Shown here one piece after another: positions 63,433-64,000 of a stretch of DNA of 64,000 nt; the stretch's first letter is position 1, and the number at the start of each line of letters is the position of its first letter. This DNA is from Legionella busanensis (GTDB lineage: Bacteria; Pseudomonadota; Gammaproteobacteria; Legionellales; Legionellaceae): contig NZ_UGOD01000001.1 in the NCBI RefSeq assembly GCF_900461525.1, positions 2,883,001-2,947,000 on the forward strand, given 5' to 3'. The notes under the pieces were generated by a model, which was not told where the DNA came from, did no database searches, and saw only the letters and a program-made list of their open reading frames with translations. The translations under genes and the position numbers were made by a program.

Positions 63433-64000
63433 CTAAGGATAGGGCTCAATGGAAGATAGCTGTTTTTTCACTGCTATTCTTGCCCCTAGCCATCCTAGAA
63501 TAACTGCTACAAATACAATAAAGTATGCTTGTTTTACAGATAATCCTAATAAAGGGTATTGCATATGGTAAGCAGATGATAACTCTTGCACTGCTACTGC
63601 TACACTTAACATGAAAATATTAACAAAGAATATAGCAAATACTGCACCTAACATACCATACCAAATACCCGTATAGAGAAACGGCCTAAGTATGAAGGTG
63701 TCTGTCGCCCCAATCAGTTTTAAAATTTGAACTTCTTCTTGACGTTTATGCAACGCCAATCGAAGCGTATTACCAATAATTAGCATCACGGCTAGAGCTA
63801 ATAATATAATTATAGCATGCGCTATCCTACCAACAAATCCTAAAATTGCATGCAATCTCATTAACCATTGCATATCCAATTTAGCTTGATCTACTTGTGA
63901 GAAAGCCTTCAAACGTTCAAAAAGTTGATTAACTTTTAAAGGCTCATTAACTGTTTTATTAGGAACAATTTCAATCACAGCTGGAAGTGGGTTTTCAGGT
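63433..64000 (-). CDS. ftsX: Cell division protein FtsX (5' end outside window)
   Basis: The frame is open to the window edge; the visible 189 codons cover the C-terminal half. ENPLPAVIEIVP is the periplasmic-domain block; RIAHAIIILLALAVMLIIGNTLRLALHKRQEEVQILKLIGAT and the last two helices (QAYFIVFVAVILGWLGARIAV) are FtsX landmarks. Partner of FtsE in activating septal peptidoglycan hydrolases. An internal Met at 63978 is not the start. Confidence 0.95.
   Translation of the reverse strand, partial: PENPLPAVIEIVPNKTVNEPLKVNQLFERLKAFSQVDQAKLDMQWLMRLHAILGFVGRIAHAIIILLALAVMLIIGNTLRLALHKRQEEVQILKLIGATDTFILRPFLYTGIWYGMLGAVFAIFFVNIFMLSVAVAVQELSSAYHMQYPLLGLSVKQAYFIVFVAVILGWLGARIAVKKQLSSIEPYP

Overview
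The window looks like chromosome from a low-GC gammaproteobacterium of the order Legionellales, most likely Legionella or a close relative. Three lines of evidence support this. First, the housekeeping gene blocks are gammaproteobacterial: pal-cpoB-queE, eno-ftsB, ftsX/rpoH, and an MlaEFD-type lipid transporter. Second, it carries a mevalonate pathway in place of the usual MEP pathway, as known for Legionella and Coxiella. Third, it carries eukaryote-like genes typical of intracellular pathogens, above all a sphingosine-1-phosphate lyase (24781-26607) and a mitochondrial-carrier-family protein (43015-43926). The species call is inference; no search was possible.

Layout. 1-24.5 kb is accessory in character. 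It holds an aminotransferase/MFS/LysR set, several secreted or effector-like proteins of unknown function, and a choloylglycine hydrolase. Two proteins here have cysteine-protease-like signatures: a CE-clan His-Asp-Gln-Cys pattern at 7164-8171 and a C39/AvrRpt2-like pattern at 9530-10531. A ynbA-ynbB-plsC phospholipid operon follows, then a class I HMG-CoA reductase, a three-gene dioxygenase/methyltransferase operon, an amino acid permease and a GH18 chitinase. Decaying genes are frequent: a V-type ATPase subunit A fragment, an outer-membrane barrel with in-frame stops, and a frameshifted VOC-family gene.

24.5-35.5 kb: sphingosine-1-phosphate lyase, a UV damage endonuclease, a DJ-1/PfpI protein, and an overlapping queC-MFS-APS-kinase operon. 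A 2.8-kb island follows, lying between tRNA-Arg(UCG) and a degenerate copy of that tRNA's 3' half. The island carries an ORF6N-PLD protein, an antitoxin-like (Panacea/DUF4065) remnant next to an intact 148-residue partner, and a REP-associated tyrosine transposase flanked by inverted REP elements.

35.5-64 kb is mostly core. Two tRNA-Lys copies are followed by a mevalonate operon (type 2 IPP isomerase, class II HMG-CoA reductase, GHMP kinase). Next come a GST, a deformylase with a hydrophobic N-terminus, the mitochondrial-carrier protein, a FUSC membrane pair, mlaEFD plus an auxiliary lipoprotein, and pal-cpoB-queE. Then come mvaD and mevalonate kinase, a DegT/SDR/acyltransferase-like operon, ftsB-eno, a phosphate transport pair, adenosine deaminase, rpoH and the end of ftsX.

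How the genes connect: together with the two reductases, the mevalonate genes cover every step from HMG-CoA to IPP/DMAPP. HMG-CoA synthase is not in the window. QueC and QueE both serve queuosine precursor synthesis but sit 20 kb apart. Dispersed palindromic repeats with a GTAGGTTGGGC core are probably the REP partners of the RAYT transposase, and they tend to lie between the 3' ends of convergent genes.
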